Shown here piece after piece: positions 36,715-44,895 of a stretch of 64,000 nucleotides of DNA. The notes beneath the pieces were generated by a model that worked only from the letters and a program-made list of their open reading frames with translations, did not search any database and was not told where the DNA came from. The translations under genes and the position numbers were made by a program. Numbering within the stretch: position 1 is the first letter of the stretch; every line of letters starts with the position of its first letter. This stretch comes from Allomuricauda sp. CAU 1633 (GTDB lineage: Bacteria; Bacteroidota; Bacteroidia; Flavobacteriales; Flavobacteriaceae), in NCBI RefSeq assembly GCF_017313225.1, contig NZ_JAFLNE010000008.1, positions 1 through 64,000 of the forward strand. Reading direction: 5' to 3'.

Positions 36715-37362
36715 TTAGGGTGCTAAACGTTCAATCTTCCAATCATAATCCTCTTGAAGGGTATATCTGATTCGATCGTGCAATCTATTGGGGCGTCCTT
36801 GCCAAAATTCAATGGAAATGGGCCGCACCAAATACCCGCCCCAATGTTTTGGTCTTTCAATGGACTTACCTTCATAGTGTTTTTCCAAGGCCTCCAGTTC
36901 CTTCTCCAAAGCTTCACGAGATCCAATGACCTCACTTTGATTGGAAACTACAGCGCCCAATTGACTTCCTACAGGCCGTGATTCAAAATAACCGTCTGAA
37001 AGGTTCTCGGCCACTTTTTCAGCCGTACCTTTAATGATGACCTGCCGTTCCATATTGGGCCAAAAAAAGGAGAGACAAACTGAAGGATTCTTGCTTATCG
37101 CCCGCCCTTTTTCGCTATTGTAGTTGGTGTAAAAAATAAACCCTTCGTGGGTATACTTTTTGAGCAAGACCACCCGATTCTTTGGAAAACCGTCCAAACC
37201 AATGGTTGAAATGGTCATGGCATTGGTTTCGTCAACCCCATCGGTTGCCTCTACCTCGTAAAACCACTTTTGAAACTGCTCAAGGGGATTCTCCTTAACA
37301 GTATCCTCTGTCAAGCTGCTTTTCTCGTAGGATTTTCTATAGTTGCCCAAGTTATTTTGCAT
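36715..37362 (-). CDS. pdxH: Pyridoxine/pyridoxamine 5'-phosphate oxidase
   Basis: A 215-residue FMN-dependent oxidase making pyridoxal 5'-phosphate. FMN and substrate motifs are visible in NRVVLLKKYTHEGFIFYTNY, FFWPNMERQVIIKGTAEKV, and the C-terminal EFWQGRPNRLHDRIRY and KIERLAP. The start MQNNLGNYRKSYEKSSL at 37362 gives the usual length; a further in-frame codon at 37386 would add eight residues. It is the first gene of the minus-strand pdxH-sixA-ppk1-ppx group. Confidence 0.96.
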   Translation of the reverse strand: MQNNLGNYRKSYEKSSLTEDTVKENPLEQFQKWFYEVEATDGVDETNAMTISTIGLDGFPKNRVVLLKKYTHEGFIFYTNYNSEKGRAISKNPSVCLSFFWPNMERQVIIKGTAEKVAENLSDGYFESRPVGSQLGAVVSNQSEVIGSREALEKELEALEKHYEGKSIERPKHWGGYLVRPISIEFWQGRPNRLHDRIRYTLQEDYDWKIERLAP

Positions 37363-37457
37363 GATGTGAATTTCGGTAAAATTCAAATGGCAACAAAAGA
37401 TAGGCCTGTAAAAAGAATGCTTTTTGTTTTATGATATGACAGCTGCCCTAGATCTCA

Positions 37458-38363
37458 TCAAATTTCAAAGATTTTACCATCATCGGCCAACTCCACATTA
37501 GGAAAAACCTGTAGGGCTTCTTCCCTAAAAAGTTCCAAAGATTTGTATCGAGTGGAATAATGACCTAGGATAAGTGTGCCCACCTTAGCTTGTTTAGCAA
37601 TTTGGGCCGCCTGTTTTGCTGTGGAGTGTTTTGTTTTAGTAGACAGATGCGTCTCGGTCTCCAAAAAAGTGGATTCATGGTACAACATATCCACATTTTT
37701 TATGATGGGGACAATAGATTCTTTATATACCGTATCACTACAAAACGCATAACTTTTAGGCTTGGGAGGAGGCAATGTGATTTGTTTGTTGGGAATAAGC
37801 TCTCCATTTTCGGATACCCCATCTGCCCCATTTTTGATGTTATTGAACTGACTCTTATCTATCCTATATTTTTTGGCCATTTCTATATCCAAAGTTCGTG
37901 GAGCTGGCTTTTCTTGAAATAGAAATCCGTTGGTATACACCCTATGGTCTAAAGGAATGGTACGCACACTTATTTTCTCATCCTCGAACAACAATTCAGA
38001 TTCCTTCGACTCCAATTCATGAAAAACAAGCGGATAATTGGTCCAGCTGTCCCCTAATTTAAGAAACAGTGTAATGGCCTCCTTGATGCCTTTTGGTCCA
38101 TAAATGTGCAGTTCGCTCTCCCGCCCCAGAAGTCGAAATGTGGAAACCAGTCCTGGCAGGCCAAAAAAATGGTCGCCATGCAAATGGGAAATAAAAATAT
38201 GTTTAATCCGAGAAAACTTAACCTTATATTTTCGCAACTGTACTTGGGTACCTTCACCACAATCAATCAGAAAAAGATGATTCTTGGTTTCAAGCACCTG
38301 AGAGGTCGGGTTGGTAAACGTTCTTGGTGTTGCAGAGTAACAACCCAGTATTGTAAGTTTCAC
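37458..38363 (-). CDS. rnz: Ribonuclease Z
   Basis: A 301-residue metallo-beta-lactamase-fold endonuclease that trims tRNA 3' ends. Metal ligands are in FISHLHGDHFFGLPGLVST (HxHxDH), FCSDTVYKE, YHESTFLE and ILGHYSTRYKS. The length is typical of the short bacterial enzyme. It lies downstream of the pyrR-pyrB-STAS-like genes with a 170-base gap filled with short direct repeats. Confidence 0.95.
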   Translation of the reverse strand: MKLTILGCYSATPRTFTNPTSQVLETKNHLFLIDCGEGTQVQLRKYKVKFSRIKHIFISHLHGDHFFGLPGLVSTFRLLGRESELHIYGPKGIKEAITLFLKLGDSWTNYPLVFHELESKESELLFEDEKISVRTIPLDHRVYTNGFLFQEKPAPRTLDIEMAKKYRIDKSQFNNIKNGADGVSENGELIPNKQITLPPPKPKSYAFCSDTVYKESIVPIIKNVDMLYHESTFLETETHLSTKTKHSTAKQAAQIAKQAKVGTLILGHYSTRYKSLELFREEALQVFPNVELADDGKIFEI

Positions 38364-38443
38364 AAATTATGGAAAAATTAAAAACGGAAAGTTACTAATT
38401 GCATTTGGAAAATAGATAGTTGGATGGTTAGTTTCTTGGAAAG

Positions 38444-38534
38444 CAAGAATCAAGAGGCAAGAGACAAGAATCAAGAGGCAAGGCCAAGAGTCTTTCTTCT
38501 TTTATCTTTTGTCTTTTGTCTTTTGTCTTTTGTC
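38444..38534. repeat. Direct repeats and a heptanucleotide microsatellite
   Basis: An 18-bp direct repeat CAAGAATCAAGAGGCAAG is at 38444-38461 and 38465-38482. After a pyrimidine-rich stretch, TTTTGTC is repeated four times at 38507-38534, the last copy ending at the first base of the stop codon of the STAS-like gene. The region is the 5' leader of rnz. Confidence 0.85.
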
Positions 38535-38866
38535 TATATTCCAAGATCGCGTTCTATTTCTTCCATCTCAATAAGGTCTTTGGCCTCTTGAATAGTGGGT
38601 ACCACACTGATTTCATCCGGAACTTCATCATAGGTAACCTTGTCGGTGACCAAAACAAAGGATTGTCCGGCACCTTTATGAGTGTTGGAAATATCCAAGA
38701 ACTCCAAAATATCAGCCTCTGTGAGCTTTTTGAAAGAAAAGAGATTAATAATAATATTATCGTGCTTGATTTTGGGATAGGCGTTGTTCAAATTTTCCAT
38801 GAAGGTTGAAAGTGAGGTTTTCTCTTGAAAAACGATAGTGGTTGTGCCTTCTTTGTCGAAAATCAT
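38534..38866 (-). CDS. Small STAS-like hypothetical protein
   Basis: A 110-residue soluble protein. Its alternating strands and helices (TTTIVFQEKTSLSTFMENL; DNIIINLFSFKKLTEADIL; AGQSFVLVTDKV) look like a STAS or anti-sigma-antagonist fold, without a clear phosphorylatable serine; this is a visual impression, not a proven family. Start ATG 38866 is one base from the pyrB stop, so it is translated with pyrB. It lies between pyrB and rnz, the rest of the frame up to 38923 overlapping pyrB being a shadow. Confidence 0.7.
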   Translation of the reverse strand: MIFDKEGTTTIVFQEKTSLSTFMENLNNAYPKIKHDNIIINLFSFKKLTEADILEFLDISNTHKGAGQSFVLVTDKVTYDEVPDEISVVPTIQEAKDLIEMEEIERDLGI

Positions 38867-38867
38867 A

Positions 38868-39794
38868 CTACTTGATTTTTGAAGCCAATAAATATAGTAC
38901 TGCCATACGGATGGCCACTCCATTTTCCACTTGGTGCAGAATTATGGATTGGTCAGAATCCGCTACATCACTTGTAATCTCCACCCCCCTATTGATTGGA
39001 CCGGGGTGCATGATCACAATTTGTTTGTCCAAGCTGTCCAGCAGCTGTTTGTTCACCCCAAATTGTTGGGTATACTCTCGAGTGGAAGGGAAATAACTGA
39101 TGTCCATCCGCTCATTCTGTATGCGGAGCATATTGGCCACATCGCACCATTCCAATGCTTTTCTAAGATTGGTCTCCACAGTAACCCCTAGCGATTCAAT
39201 ATGCTTTGGGATGAGGGTCTTGGGGCCACAGACCTTAACATTCGCACCTTGTAATTTTAGGGCAAAAATATTGGAGAGTGCTACTCTAGAATGCAGAATA
39301 TCACCCACAATCACCACATTTTTACCACCTACATCCCCAAACTTCTCGCGTATGGAATACGAATCCAACAGTGCTTGGGTGGGGTGTTCATGGGCTCCAT
39401 CACCCGCATTGACAATGGATGCCTTTACATGTTTTGAAAGGAATATCCCTGCTCCGGGATTGGGATGGCGCATCACCACCATATCCACTTTCATGGAAAG
39501 GATATTGTTGACCGTATCGATGAGGGTCTCCCCTTTTTTTACCGAAGATGATGCCGCAGAGAAATTGACCACATCCGCGGACAAACGTTTCTCAGCGAGC
39601 TCAAAGGACAATCGGGTTCGGGTACTGTTTTCAAAAAAGATATTGGCAATAGTAATATCCCGTAGGGTGGGCACCTTTTTAATGGATCGATTGATAACCT
39701 CCTTAAAATGGTCTGCGGTTTCAAAAATGAGTGCGATATCCTTTTTGTTCAGATACTTTATTCCCAGCAAGTGGTTTACACTCAATTCGCTCAT
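38868..39794 (-). CDS. pyrB: Aspartate carbamoyltransferase catalytic subunit
   Basis: A 308-residue transcarbamoylase, second step of pyrimidine synthesis. The carbamoyl-phosphate loop is FFENSTRTRLSFELAEKRL, with HPNPGAG, NAGDGAHEHPTQALLD and MHPGPINRGVEI motifs. Without a PyrI regulatory gene next to it, it should be of the unregulated class. It follows pyrR by six bases. Confidence 0.96.
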   Translation of the reverse strand: MSELSVNHLLGIKYLNKKDIALIFETADHFKEVINRSIKKVPTLRDITIANIFFENSTRTRLSFELAEKRLSADVVNFSAASSSVKKGETLIDTVNNILSMKVDMVVMRHPNPGAGIFLSKHVKASIVNAGDGAHEHPTQALLDSYSIREKFGDVGGKNVVIVGDILHSRVALSNIFALKLQGANVKVCGPKTLIPKHIESLGVTVETNLRKALEWCDVANMLRIQNERMDISYFPSTREYTQQFGVNKQLLDSLDKQIVIMHPGPINRGVEITSDVADSDQSIILHQVENGVAIRMAVLYLLASKIK

Positions 39795-39800
39795 TTCAAA

Positions 39801-40340
39801 TTATTTACTTACTAAATATACACTGTCCTCTCCATCATGCTCCGCCCACATCACCTTTACTTTTTCTTCGTTTATGGCATCCACTTGCCTACCCCTATAA
39901 TTGGGTTGAATGGGTAAATGTCTACTGAAACGACGGTCAATCAATGTCAATAATTCTATGCTTTTGGGTCTTCCAAAGGACTGAATCGCCGTTAATGCTG
40001 CCCGTATACTTCGTCCTGTGTAGAGCACATCATCAATAAAGACCACTTTTTTATCTTCGACCAAAAAGTTCATTTTGGTGGAGTTAGCTTTCAAGATTTT
40101 ATCCCCTCTTCCAAAATCATCCCTAAAAAAGGTAATATCCAAAAATCCGAGGGGTATATCTTTTACTTTGTAATCCTCTTTCAGGATTTTAGCGAGCCGT
40201 TCAGCCAAAAAAATACCTCTTGGCTGAATGCCAATAAGGGCCGTATTCGAAAAATCTAAATGGTTTTCCAACAGTTGACAAGCCAACCGGTGCAGTATGA
40301 TGTTGATCTCTTTTGAAGTAAGCAGTACTCTTTGACTCAT
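39801..40340 (-). CDS. pyrR: Bifunctional PyrR: pyr operon regulator / uracil phosphoribosyltransferase
   Basis: A 179-residue PRTase-fold protein. The PRPP loop is VVFIDDVLYTGRSIRAALTA, and MSQRVLLTSKEINIILHRLA is the usual PyrR N-terminus, so ATG 40340 is preferred over the upstream ATG at 40370. In Gram-positive bacteria PyrR binds pyr mRNA and controls attenuation; in flavobacteria that role is assumed only. I do not see a clear PyrR-binding loop in the short upstream region, which mainly holds the rpsA terminator. Confidence 0.93.
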   Translation of the reverse strand: MSQRVLLTSKEINIILHRLACQLLENHLDFSNTALIGIQPRGIFLAERLAKILKEDYKVKDIPLGFLDITFFRDDFGRGDKILKANSTKMNFLVEDKKVVFIDDVLYTGRSIRAALTAIQSFGRPKSIELLTLIDRRFSRHLPIQPNYRGRQVDAINEEKVKVMWAEHDGEDSVYLVSK

Positions 40341-40401
40341 ATGCTGTGCAACCGACTCTGTTGAATGCAAAAGTAAGCAATTCTTTAGAATGCAAAAGGC
40401 A

Positions 40402-40434
40402 TAAAAAAACCCCGACTGTTACCAGCGGGGTTTC
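40402..40434 (-). terminator. Rho-independent terminator of rpsA
   Basis: Read on the minus strand: AAACCCCG, an 11-base loop and CGGGGTTT, followed by a T-run (AAAAAA at 40403-40408 on the plus strand). It lies 23 bases after the rpsA stop. Confidence 0.85.
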
Positions 40435-40456
40435 TCCTCTATTTATGAAAACCTGA

Positions 40457-42295
40457 TTACTTTTTCTTGGAATCAGCTTCCATTTTATCCTTCAATGCTT
40501 GCAATTGTGAATTGGCATCACCAAGGGTTGGTGCAGCTTCATCTGAAGCGGACGATCTTTTCTTGGCAGCTTTTACATTTCGCTCTTCTTGCTCTCTAAA
40601 GATTGCGGTATGGCTTGCCACAACTCGCTTAAAGTCTTTATTGAACTCGATGATCTTGAATTCTGCTTGTTCACCTTTTACAAGTTTCTTACCATCTTCT
40701 TTTTCCAAATGACGTGATGGAACAAATCCAACAATATCCTCATTGAAATCAATGGTAGCTCCCTTGTCCACAATCTCCGCAATGGCAGCTTTATGAACAG
40801 TTCCTTCAGCAAACTCCTCGGAATATTTGTCCCAAGGGTTCTCAGTGGTCTGCTTGTGACCCAAGCTCAACTTGCGACCTTCTACGTCCAATTCCAATAC
40901 TTCAACTTCCAAAGTGTCACCAACGGTAACAAACTCAGATGGATGCTTGATTTTCTTGGTCCAAGAAAGGTCAGAGATGTAGATCAAACCGTCTATTCCT
41001 TCTTCCAACTCAACAAAAACACCAAAGTTGGTAAAGTTTCTAACGATTCCTTTGTGTTTAGATCCAACAGGATATTTGGAAGTGATATCGGTCCATGGGT
41101 CTGGAGTCAATTGCTTGATACCCAAAGACATTTTACGATCTTCACGATCCAAGGTCAAAACAACCGCTTCAACTTCATCACCCACATTTACGAAATCCTG
41201 GGCGGAACGCAAGTGCGTTGACCAAGACATTTCTGAAACGTGGATCAAACCTTCAACACCTTCAGCAACTTCGATAAAGGCACCGTAATCTGCGATTACA
41301 ACAACCTTACCTTTTACTTTGTCACCTACTTTGATCTCATCCCCAAGGGCATCCCAAGGGTGTTTCTCCAATTGCTTAAGACCCAATTGGATTCTTGATT
41401 TATTGTCATCAAAGTCAAGGATAACCACATTCAATTTTTGATCCAACTCAACAACTTCGTTGGGGTGGTTGATACGGCTCCAAGAAAGGTCGGTAATGTG
41501 AACCAATCCGTCCACACCGCCAAGGTCGATAAATACACCGTAAGATGTAATGTTCTTGACGATACCTTCCAAAACTTGGCCTTTTTCCAATTGACCAATG
41601 ATTTCTTTTTTCTGCTCTTCGATATCGGCCTCAATCAACGCTTTGTGCGATACCACTACGTTTTTGAACTCGTGGTTGATCTTCACAACTTTGAACTCCA
41701 TGGTCTTCCCTACATACTGATCGTAGTCACGGATAGGCTTCACATCAATTTGAGAACCTGGCAAGAACGCTTCAATTCCAAAAACGTCAACGATCATACC
41801 ACCTTTGGTTCTACATTTTACGAAACCGGTAACGATTTCTTCTTTGTCATGAGCGTTGTTCACACGCTCCCAAGCTTTGATGGTCCTAGCTTTTCTGTGG
41901 GACAATACCAATTGACCGGTCTTGTCTTCACGGATATCGATAAGTACCTCAACTTTGTCACCCACCTTAAGATCAGGATTGTAACGGAACTCGTTCAACG
42001 AAATAACACCCTCAGACTTTGCGTTGATGTCGATGATCGCTTCACGATCGGTCATGTGAACCACTTTTCCTTCCACTACTTCCTCATCGGCAGTGTCCAC
42101 AAAATTTTCCTCTACAAGTGTTTCAAATTCCTTGAGCTTTTTGTCATCTACACGCTCAATTCCTTCTTCGTACTTTTCCCAATCAAAATTCTCAAGATAC
42201 TCCTGTGGGTCTTGTTGGGGTTGGGTTTCTTTTTTTACTTCTGGTGCTGCAACAGTTTCTTCAACTTCTGCAACGTTTGTTTTTTCTTCAGCCAT
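40457..42295 (-). CDS. rpsA: 30S ribosomal protein S1
   Basis: A 612-residue S1 protein with repeated S1/OB-fold domains recognisable by VGDKVEVLIDI, GIVKNITSYGVFIDLGGVDG, GKVVVIADYGAFIEVAEG and GIVRNFTNFGVFVELEEG. It has an acidic N-terminal extension (VAEVEETVAAPEVKKETQP) and a Lys-rich tail, the typical Bacteroidota form. S1 binds mRNA on the 30S subunit; in this phylum it works mostly without Shine-Dalgarno sequences. Several long antisense frames in this stretch are shadows of its coding bias. Confidence 0.97.
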   Translation of the reverse strand: MAEEKTNVAEVEETVAAPEVKKETQPQQDPQEYLENFDWEKYEEGIERVDDKKLKEFETLVEENFVDTADEEVVEGKVVHMTDREAIIDINAKSEGVISLNEFRYNPDLKVGDKVEVLIDIREDKTGQLVLSHRKARTIKAWERVNNAHDKEEIVTGFVKCRTKGGMIVDVFGIEAFLPGSQIDVKPIRDYDQYVGKTMEFKVVKINHEFKNVVVSHKALIEADIEEQKKEIIGQLEKGQVLEGIVKNITSYGVFIDLGGVDGLVHITDLSWSRINHPNEVVELDQKLNVVILDFDDNKSRIQLGLKQLEKHPWDALGDEIKVGDKVKGKVVVIADYGAFIEVAEGVEGLIHVSEMSWSTHLRSAQDFVNVGDEVEAVVLTLDREDRKMSLGIKQLTPDPWTDITSKYPVGSKHKGIVRNFTNFGVFVELEEGIDGLIYISDLSWTKKIKHPSEFVTVGDTLEVEVLELDVEGRKLSLGHKQTTENPWDKYSEEFAEGTVHKAAIAEIVDKGATIDFNEDIVGFVPSRHLEKEDGKKLVKGEQAEFKIIEFNKDFKRVVASHTAIFREQEERNVKAAKKRSSASDEAAPTLGDANSQLQALKDKMEADSKKK

Positions 42296-42415
42296 GTGCT
42301 GACATAAAATTTGTATTCCACGTTTTTATAAGAGTTGAGCAATTACCGTGAAAGTGGTTTTTATCTTTGTTTTCAGTTCCTTTTTTCCTCTTACTGCTTT
42401 GCTAAAAAAGGAGTG

Positions 42416-42445
42416 CAAAAATACAATTAAATTCTTGATTCACAA
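42416..42445 (-). promoter_or_regulatory. Promoter of rpsA
   Basis: On the minus strand TTG (42445-42443, as CTTTG) and a perfect TATTTTTG (42423-42416) are separated by 19 bases, the ideal Bacteroidota promoter. It leaves a 5' leader of roughly 110 bases before the rpsA start, long enough for S1 autoregulation; that last point is inference. Confidence 0.75.
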
Positions 42446-42556
42446 AGCATCTGCCCAAAACGTTTGATTTCCAGAAAGTATTACAAAAATTTAATAGTGG
42501 AATGTTGCCATAATGGTTATCTTGAGAGTCTAATTGTTAACTATAAAATTTGTGTT

Positions 42557-42937
42557 ATGAGTGTAAAAGCAAAGTATCAGCCCGTATTGGATCTAGGTGA
42601 AAAATTAGCCATAAAAAACGGAGACGTTAATGAAGAAGGTGGCGTGTTGAAGATAAAAGGAGAAGCGGCCACCCAGTATGAGAAAAACCTATTGTGGGAT
42701 AAAATCAAGGAGATTGGTGGACAAAGTCCAAGCGACATCAAAGCCAACATTACCGTGGCCGATGATTCTGTCTATGCACGGCATACCGTAAAAAGCGGAG
42801 AATCCTTGAGTAAGATTGCCAAGCATTATTATGGCGACCCCATGAAATACAAGCAAATCTTTGAGGCAAATACAAATATTTTAAAGAACCCAGATTTGAT
42901 CCACCCGGATCAGGTGTTGGTAATTCCGAATTTGTAA
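42557..42937 (+). CDS. BON/LysM protein (Kbp/YgaU-like)
   Basis: A 126-residue protein with an N-terminal BON-like region (KIKGEAATQYEKNLLWDKI) and a C-terminal LysM domain (RHTVKSGESLSKIAKHYY through NPDLIHPDQVLVIPNL). It resembles E. coli Kbp (YgaU), a cytoplasmic potassium-binding protein; no signal peptide is present here either. The start MSVKAKYQPVLDLGEK at ATG 42557 is preferred; the frame is open to 42464. The last 54 bases of this gene and its 3' flank recur, diverged, at 44671-44816 after the GH140 gene. Confidence 0.87.
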   Translation: MSVKAKYQPVLDLGEKLAIKNGDVNEEGGVLKIKGEAATQYEKNLLWDKIKEIGGQSPSDIKANITVADDSVYARHTVKSGESLSKIAKHYYGDPMKYKQIFEANTNILKNPDLIHPDQVLVIPNL

Positions 42938-42950
42938 AACAAGTGTCAGT

Positions 42951-42993
42951 TCGAGCGCAGTCGAGAACTCATTAACATCTCGACTGTGCTCGA
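42951..42993. repeat. REP-like palindrome
   Basis: TCGAGCGCAGTCGAGA (42951-42966) and TCTCGACTGTGCTCGA (42978-42993) form a 16-bp stem with one mismatch and an 11-base loop. Short TCGAG-type palindromes of this kind are scattered in flavobacterial genomes. Confidence 0.8.
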
Positions 42994-43012
42994 TGCGACA
43001 TTACAATACTAA

Positions 43013-43039
43013 AGGCGCCCAAGGGCGTCTTTTTGTTTT
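43013..43039 (+). terminator. Rho-independent terminator of the LysM gene
   Basis: AGGCGCCC, AA, GGGCGTCT and a T-rich tail. Its diverged twin at 44793 keeps the pairing through compensatory changes. Confidence 0.8.
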
Positions 43040-43265
43040 AGGAGGTTTTGTCAAAAATCACCAACTTCAGATATAGGTCGATATAATTCATTTTGTATTG
43101 GGTGTAAGCGAAGTTTTAAATCGAATCTTGCCGTGGATGATAGTAGCCCCGCAACCTTTTCAATAACCATACTTTCATATTGTGGTGGTATCAAAACCCA
43201 TCATCATCCAAAACGCATTTTTAAAACTATATTTGGGTCAACCGCCATTGTAGAAAGACCACCAT

Positions 43266-44648
43266 ATGAAAGCATTTGTTCTTATTAATTTACTGCTCGT
43301 CCTTTGTCTGTCCTGCGAGCCCAAAGACACTGAACCTTCTTTGTTGTCCATATCCGAAAATGGGCGGTTTTTAATGACCCAGGATGGTGACCCTTTCTTT
43401 TGGTTGGGCGATACGGGTTGGTTGCTTTTTTCCAAATTGGACCGCAAAGAAGCCGAAACATACCTCACCCAGCGTTCCGAACTCGGTTTTAATGTCATTC
43501 AGGTGATGGTGCTCCACCAACTGAAATTTACCAATGTTTATGGTGATTCCGCTTTGGTGAAGGGTGATATCTCCCAACCCAAAATAACTCCTGGCGACTC
43601 ATTTGATGATAACGAAGCATATGACTATTGGGACCATGTGGATTTTATTGTGGATCTCGCCAAAAAAAAGGGACTGTACATGGCCATGGTACCGGTCTGG
43701 GGCACCAATGTAAGGAGCGGACATGTGACCCAACCCCAAGCTGAGAAATATGCAACTTGGCTCGCGGAACGCTATGCCCACCAATCGAACATTATTTGGT
43801 TGAACGGGGGTGATACCAAAGGGAGTGATAGCACCAAAATATGGAATAGTATAGGCACAAACCTTAAAAAACATGCCCCTGACCATTTGGCAACCTTCCA
43901 CCCATTTGGCAGGACCAAATCATCCAATTGGTTTCACAAATCGGATTGGCTTGATTTTAATATGTTCCAGTCGGGGCATAGACGATACGACCAAGATGAT
44001 ACTGAAAACGCCTATGGGCAGGACAATTGGAAATACGTTCGGGATGACTACCAAAGTGTTCCCATAAAACCCACGATTGATGGTGAGCCGTCTTACGAAA
44101 GTATCCCGCAGGGATTGCACGACCCGTCTCAACCGTATTGGAATGCCGATGACGTAAGAAGATATGCCTATTGGTCGGTTTTTGCAGGAGCTTTTGGGCA
44201 TACCTACGGTCATAATGCTATTATGCAAATGCACAAACCCGGCGACAAGGACCCCGCTTATGGTGTCCGGGAGTACTGGACTGAAGCCCTGGGGGCCTCT
44301 GGTGCACTTCAAATGCAACATCTAAAAAAATTGATGCTTTCCGAAAGTTATTTTGATAGGATTCCCGACCAATCCCTGATTGCCTCAGGGCAAGGGGAAG
44401 GATATAACTACCAAGTTGCCACCCGAGGTACGGATTACGCCTTTGTGTATACCTACAACGGTCAAAAAATAAATGTGGCCTTGGGAAAAATAGAAGGTTC
44501 AGAGGTAAAAGCTTTTTGGTTTAATCCCCGTAACGGTGAAAAGACACCTATTGGGTTGCTCCAAAATGAGGGTACAAGAACGTTTATCCCTTCTGGAAAA
44601 GTTCAGGACGGCAATGATTGGGTTTTGGTGTTGAAGAGTGTGGAATGA
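43266..44648 (+). CDS. DUF4038/GH140-type glycoside hydrolase, putative lipoprotein
   Basis: A 460-residue secreted glycosidase. An N-terminal signal MKAFVLINLLLVLCLSCEPK ends in a probable lipobox cysteine. The DUF4038 barrel begins FFWLGDTGWLLFSKLDRKEA and runs to about 370; likely catalytic acids are in IIWLNGGDTKG and PTIDGEPSYE. A C-terminal beta domain (YAFVYTYNGQKINVALGKIE; VKAFWFNPRNG) matches the putative collagen-binding type found after DUF4038. GH140 members cleave apiose in pectic rhamnogalacturonan II; the substrate here is not certain. It is not in a polysaccharide locus and is flanked by two copies of a ~250-bp segment, which suggests insertion or duplication. Confidence 0.85.
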   Translation: MKAFVLINLLLVLCLSCEPKDTEPSLLSISENGRFLMTQDGDPFFWLGDTGWLLFSKLDRKEAETYLTQRSELGFNVIQVMVLHQLKFTNVYGDSALVKGDISQPKITPGDSFDDNEAYDYWDHVDFIVDLAKKKGLYMAMVPVWGTNVRSGHVTQPQAEKYATWLAERYAHQSNIIWLNGGDTKGSDSTKIWNSIGTNLKKHAPDHLATFHPFGRTKSSNWFHKSDWLDFNMFQSGHRRYDQDDTENAYGQDNWKYVRDDYQSVPIKPTIDGEPSYESIPQGLHDPSQPYWNADDVRRYAYWSVFAGAFGHTYGHNAIMQMHKPGDKDPAYGVREYWTEALGASGALQMQHLKKLMLSESYFDRIPDQSLIASGQGEGYNYQVATRGTDYAFVYTYNGQKINVALGKIEGSEVKAFWFNPRNGEKTPIGLLQNEGTRTFIPSGKVQDGNDWVLVLKSVE

Positions 44649-44660
44649 ATGGGATAGCGC

Positions 44661-44725
44661 GATATTTTTTAAGAACCCAGATTTAATCCATCCCCAATCA
44701 GGGGTTGGTGATTCCGAATCTGTAA
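44661..44725 (+). pseudogene. Duplicated 3' fragment of the LysM gene
   Basis: AAGAACCCAGATTTAATCCA at 44671 and the bases up to TAA 44725 match the last 54 bases of the LysM gene (42884-42937) at about 83 percent, with one extra base that breaks the frame. Only the NPDLIHP end is recognisable. There is no start or upstream domain, so it is a non-functional fragment carried along with the flanking segment. Confidence 0.75.
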
Positions 44726-44749
44726 AACAAGTGTCAGTTCGAGCTGTCA

Positions 44750-44769
44750 CCCTGAGCGGAGTCGAAGGG
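44750..44769. repeat. REP-like motif, copy in GH140 downstream region
   Basis: CCCTGAGCGGAGTCGAAGGG, a 20-bp element with inverted CCCT/AGGG ends, inserted where the first copy of the duplicated segment has a different palindrome. Other copies are at 46682-46701 and 52795-52814. Confidence 0.8.
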
Positions 44770-44792
44770 GCTGTCGAGAACTTAAATACTAA

Positions 44793-44816
44793 AGGCGTCC
44801 AAGGACGTCTTTTTTT
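44793..44816 (+). terminator. Rho-independent terminator of the GH140 gene (duplicate)
   Basis: AGGCGTCC, AA, GGACGTCT and seven T. Compared with 43013-43039, one base pair of the stem has changed on both sides (C-G to T-A), which preserves the hairpin. Confidence 0.85.
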
Positions 44817-44879
44817 GATAACAAAAGCTTTAGAGGAAAAATGTTAACTTCACATATCGGTGTATATAATTCACCTGTA

Positions 44880-44895
44880 CTGAGCACAGCCGAAG
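44880..44895. repeat. Degenerate REP-like motif
   Basis: CTGAGCACAGCCGAAG is two bases off the CTGAGCGNAGTCGAAG core. It lies in the leader of the DUF5677-like gene. Confidence 0.5.

Larger units (their letters stand above)
42938..43265. other. Intergenic region with REP-like palindrome, terminator and degenerate repeat
   Basis: No gene is visible. The stretch holds a shared 18-mer AACAAGTGTCAGTTCGAG directly after the LysM stop, the palindrome at 42951, the terminator at 43013, a degenerate copy of the window's REP motif near 43097-43115 (AAGCGAAG), and a weakly conserved block with AACTTCAGATATAGGTCG and ATATAATTCA that recurs near 44845-44873. Confidence 0.7.

Noticed and set aside
38444..38534. 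Possible CRISPR array
   Set aside because: Units are 7 and 18 bases with no spacers of uniform length and no cas genes nearby; it is a simple repeat.
39100..39900. Plus-strand open frame of 266 aa opposite pyrB
   Set aside because: Antisense to pyrB and pyrR, with Ser/Thr-rich composition and no recognisable domain; a codon-bias shadow.
41438..42307. Plus-strand open frame of 289 aa opposite rpsA
   Set aside because: It lies wholly antisense to the S1 gene, has no family motifs, and is rich in Phe, Leu and Asn as expected of the shadow of a strongly biased acidic gene.
44638..44847. 69-aa frame after the GH140 gene
   Set aside because: Contains FKNPDLIHP, the frame-shifted remnant of the LysM gene, followed by repeat sequence; treated as a pseudogene fragment instead.
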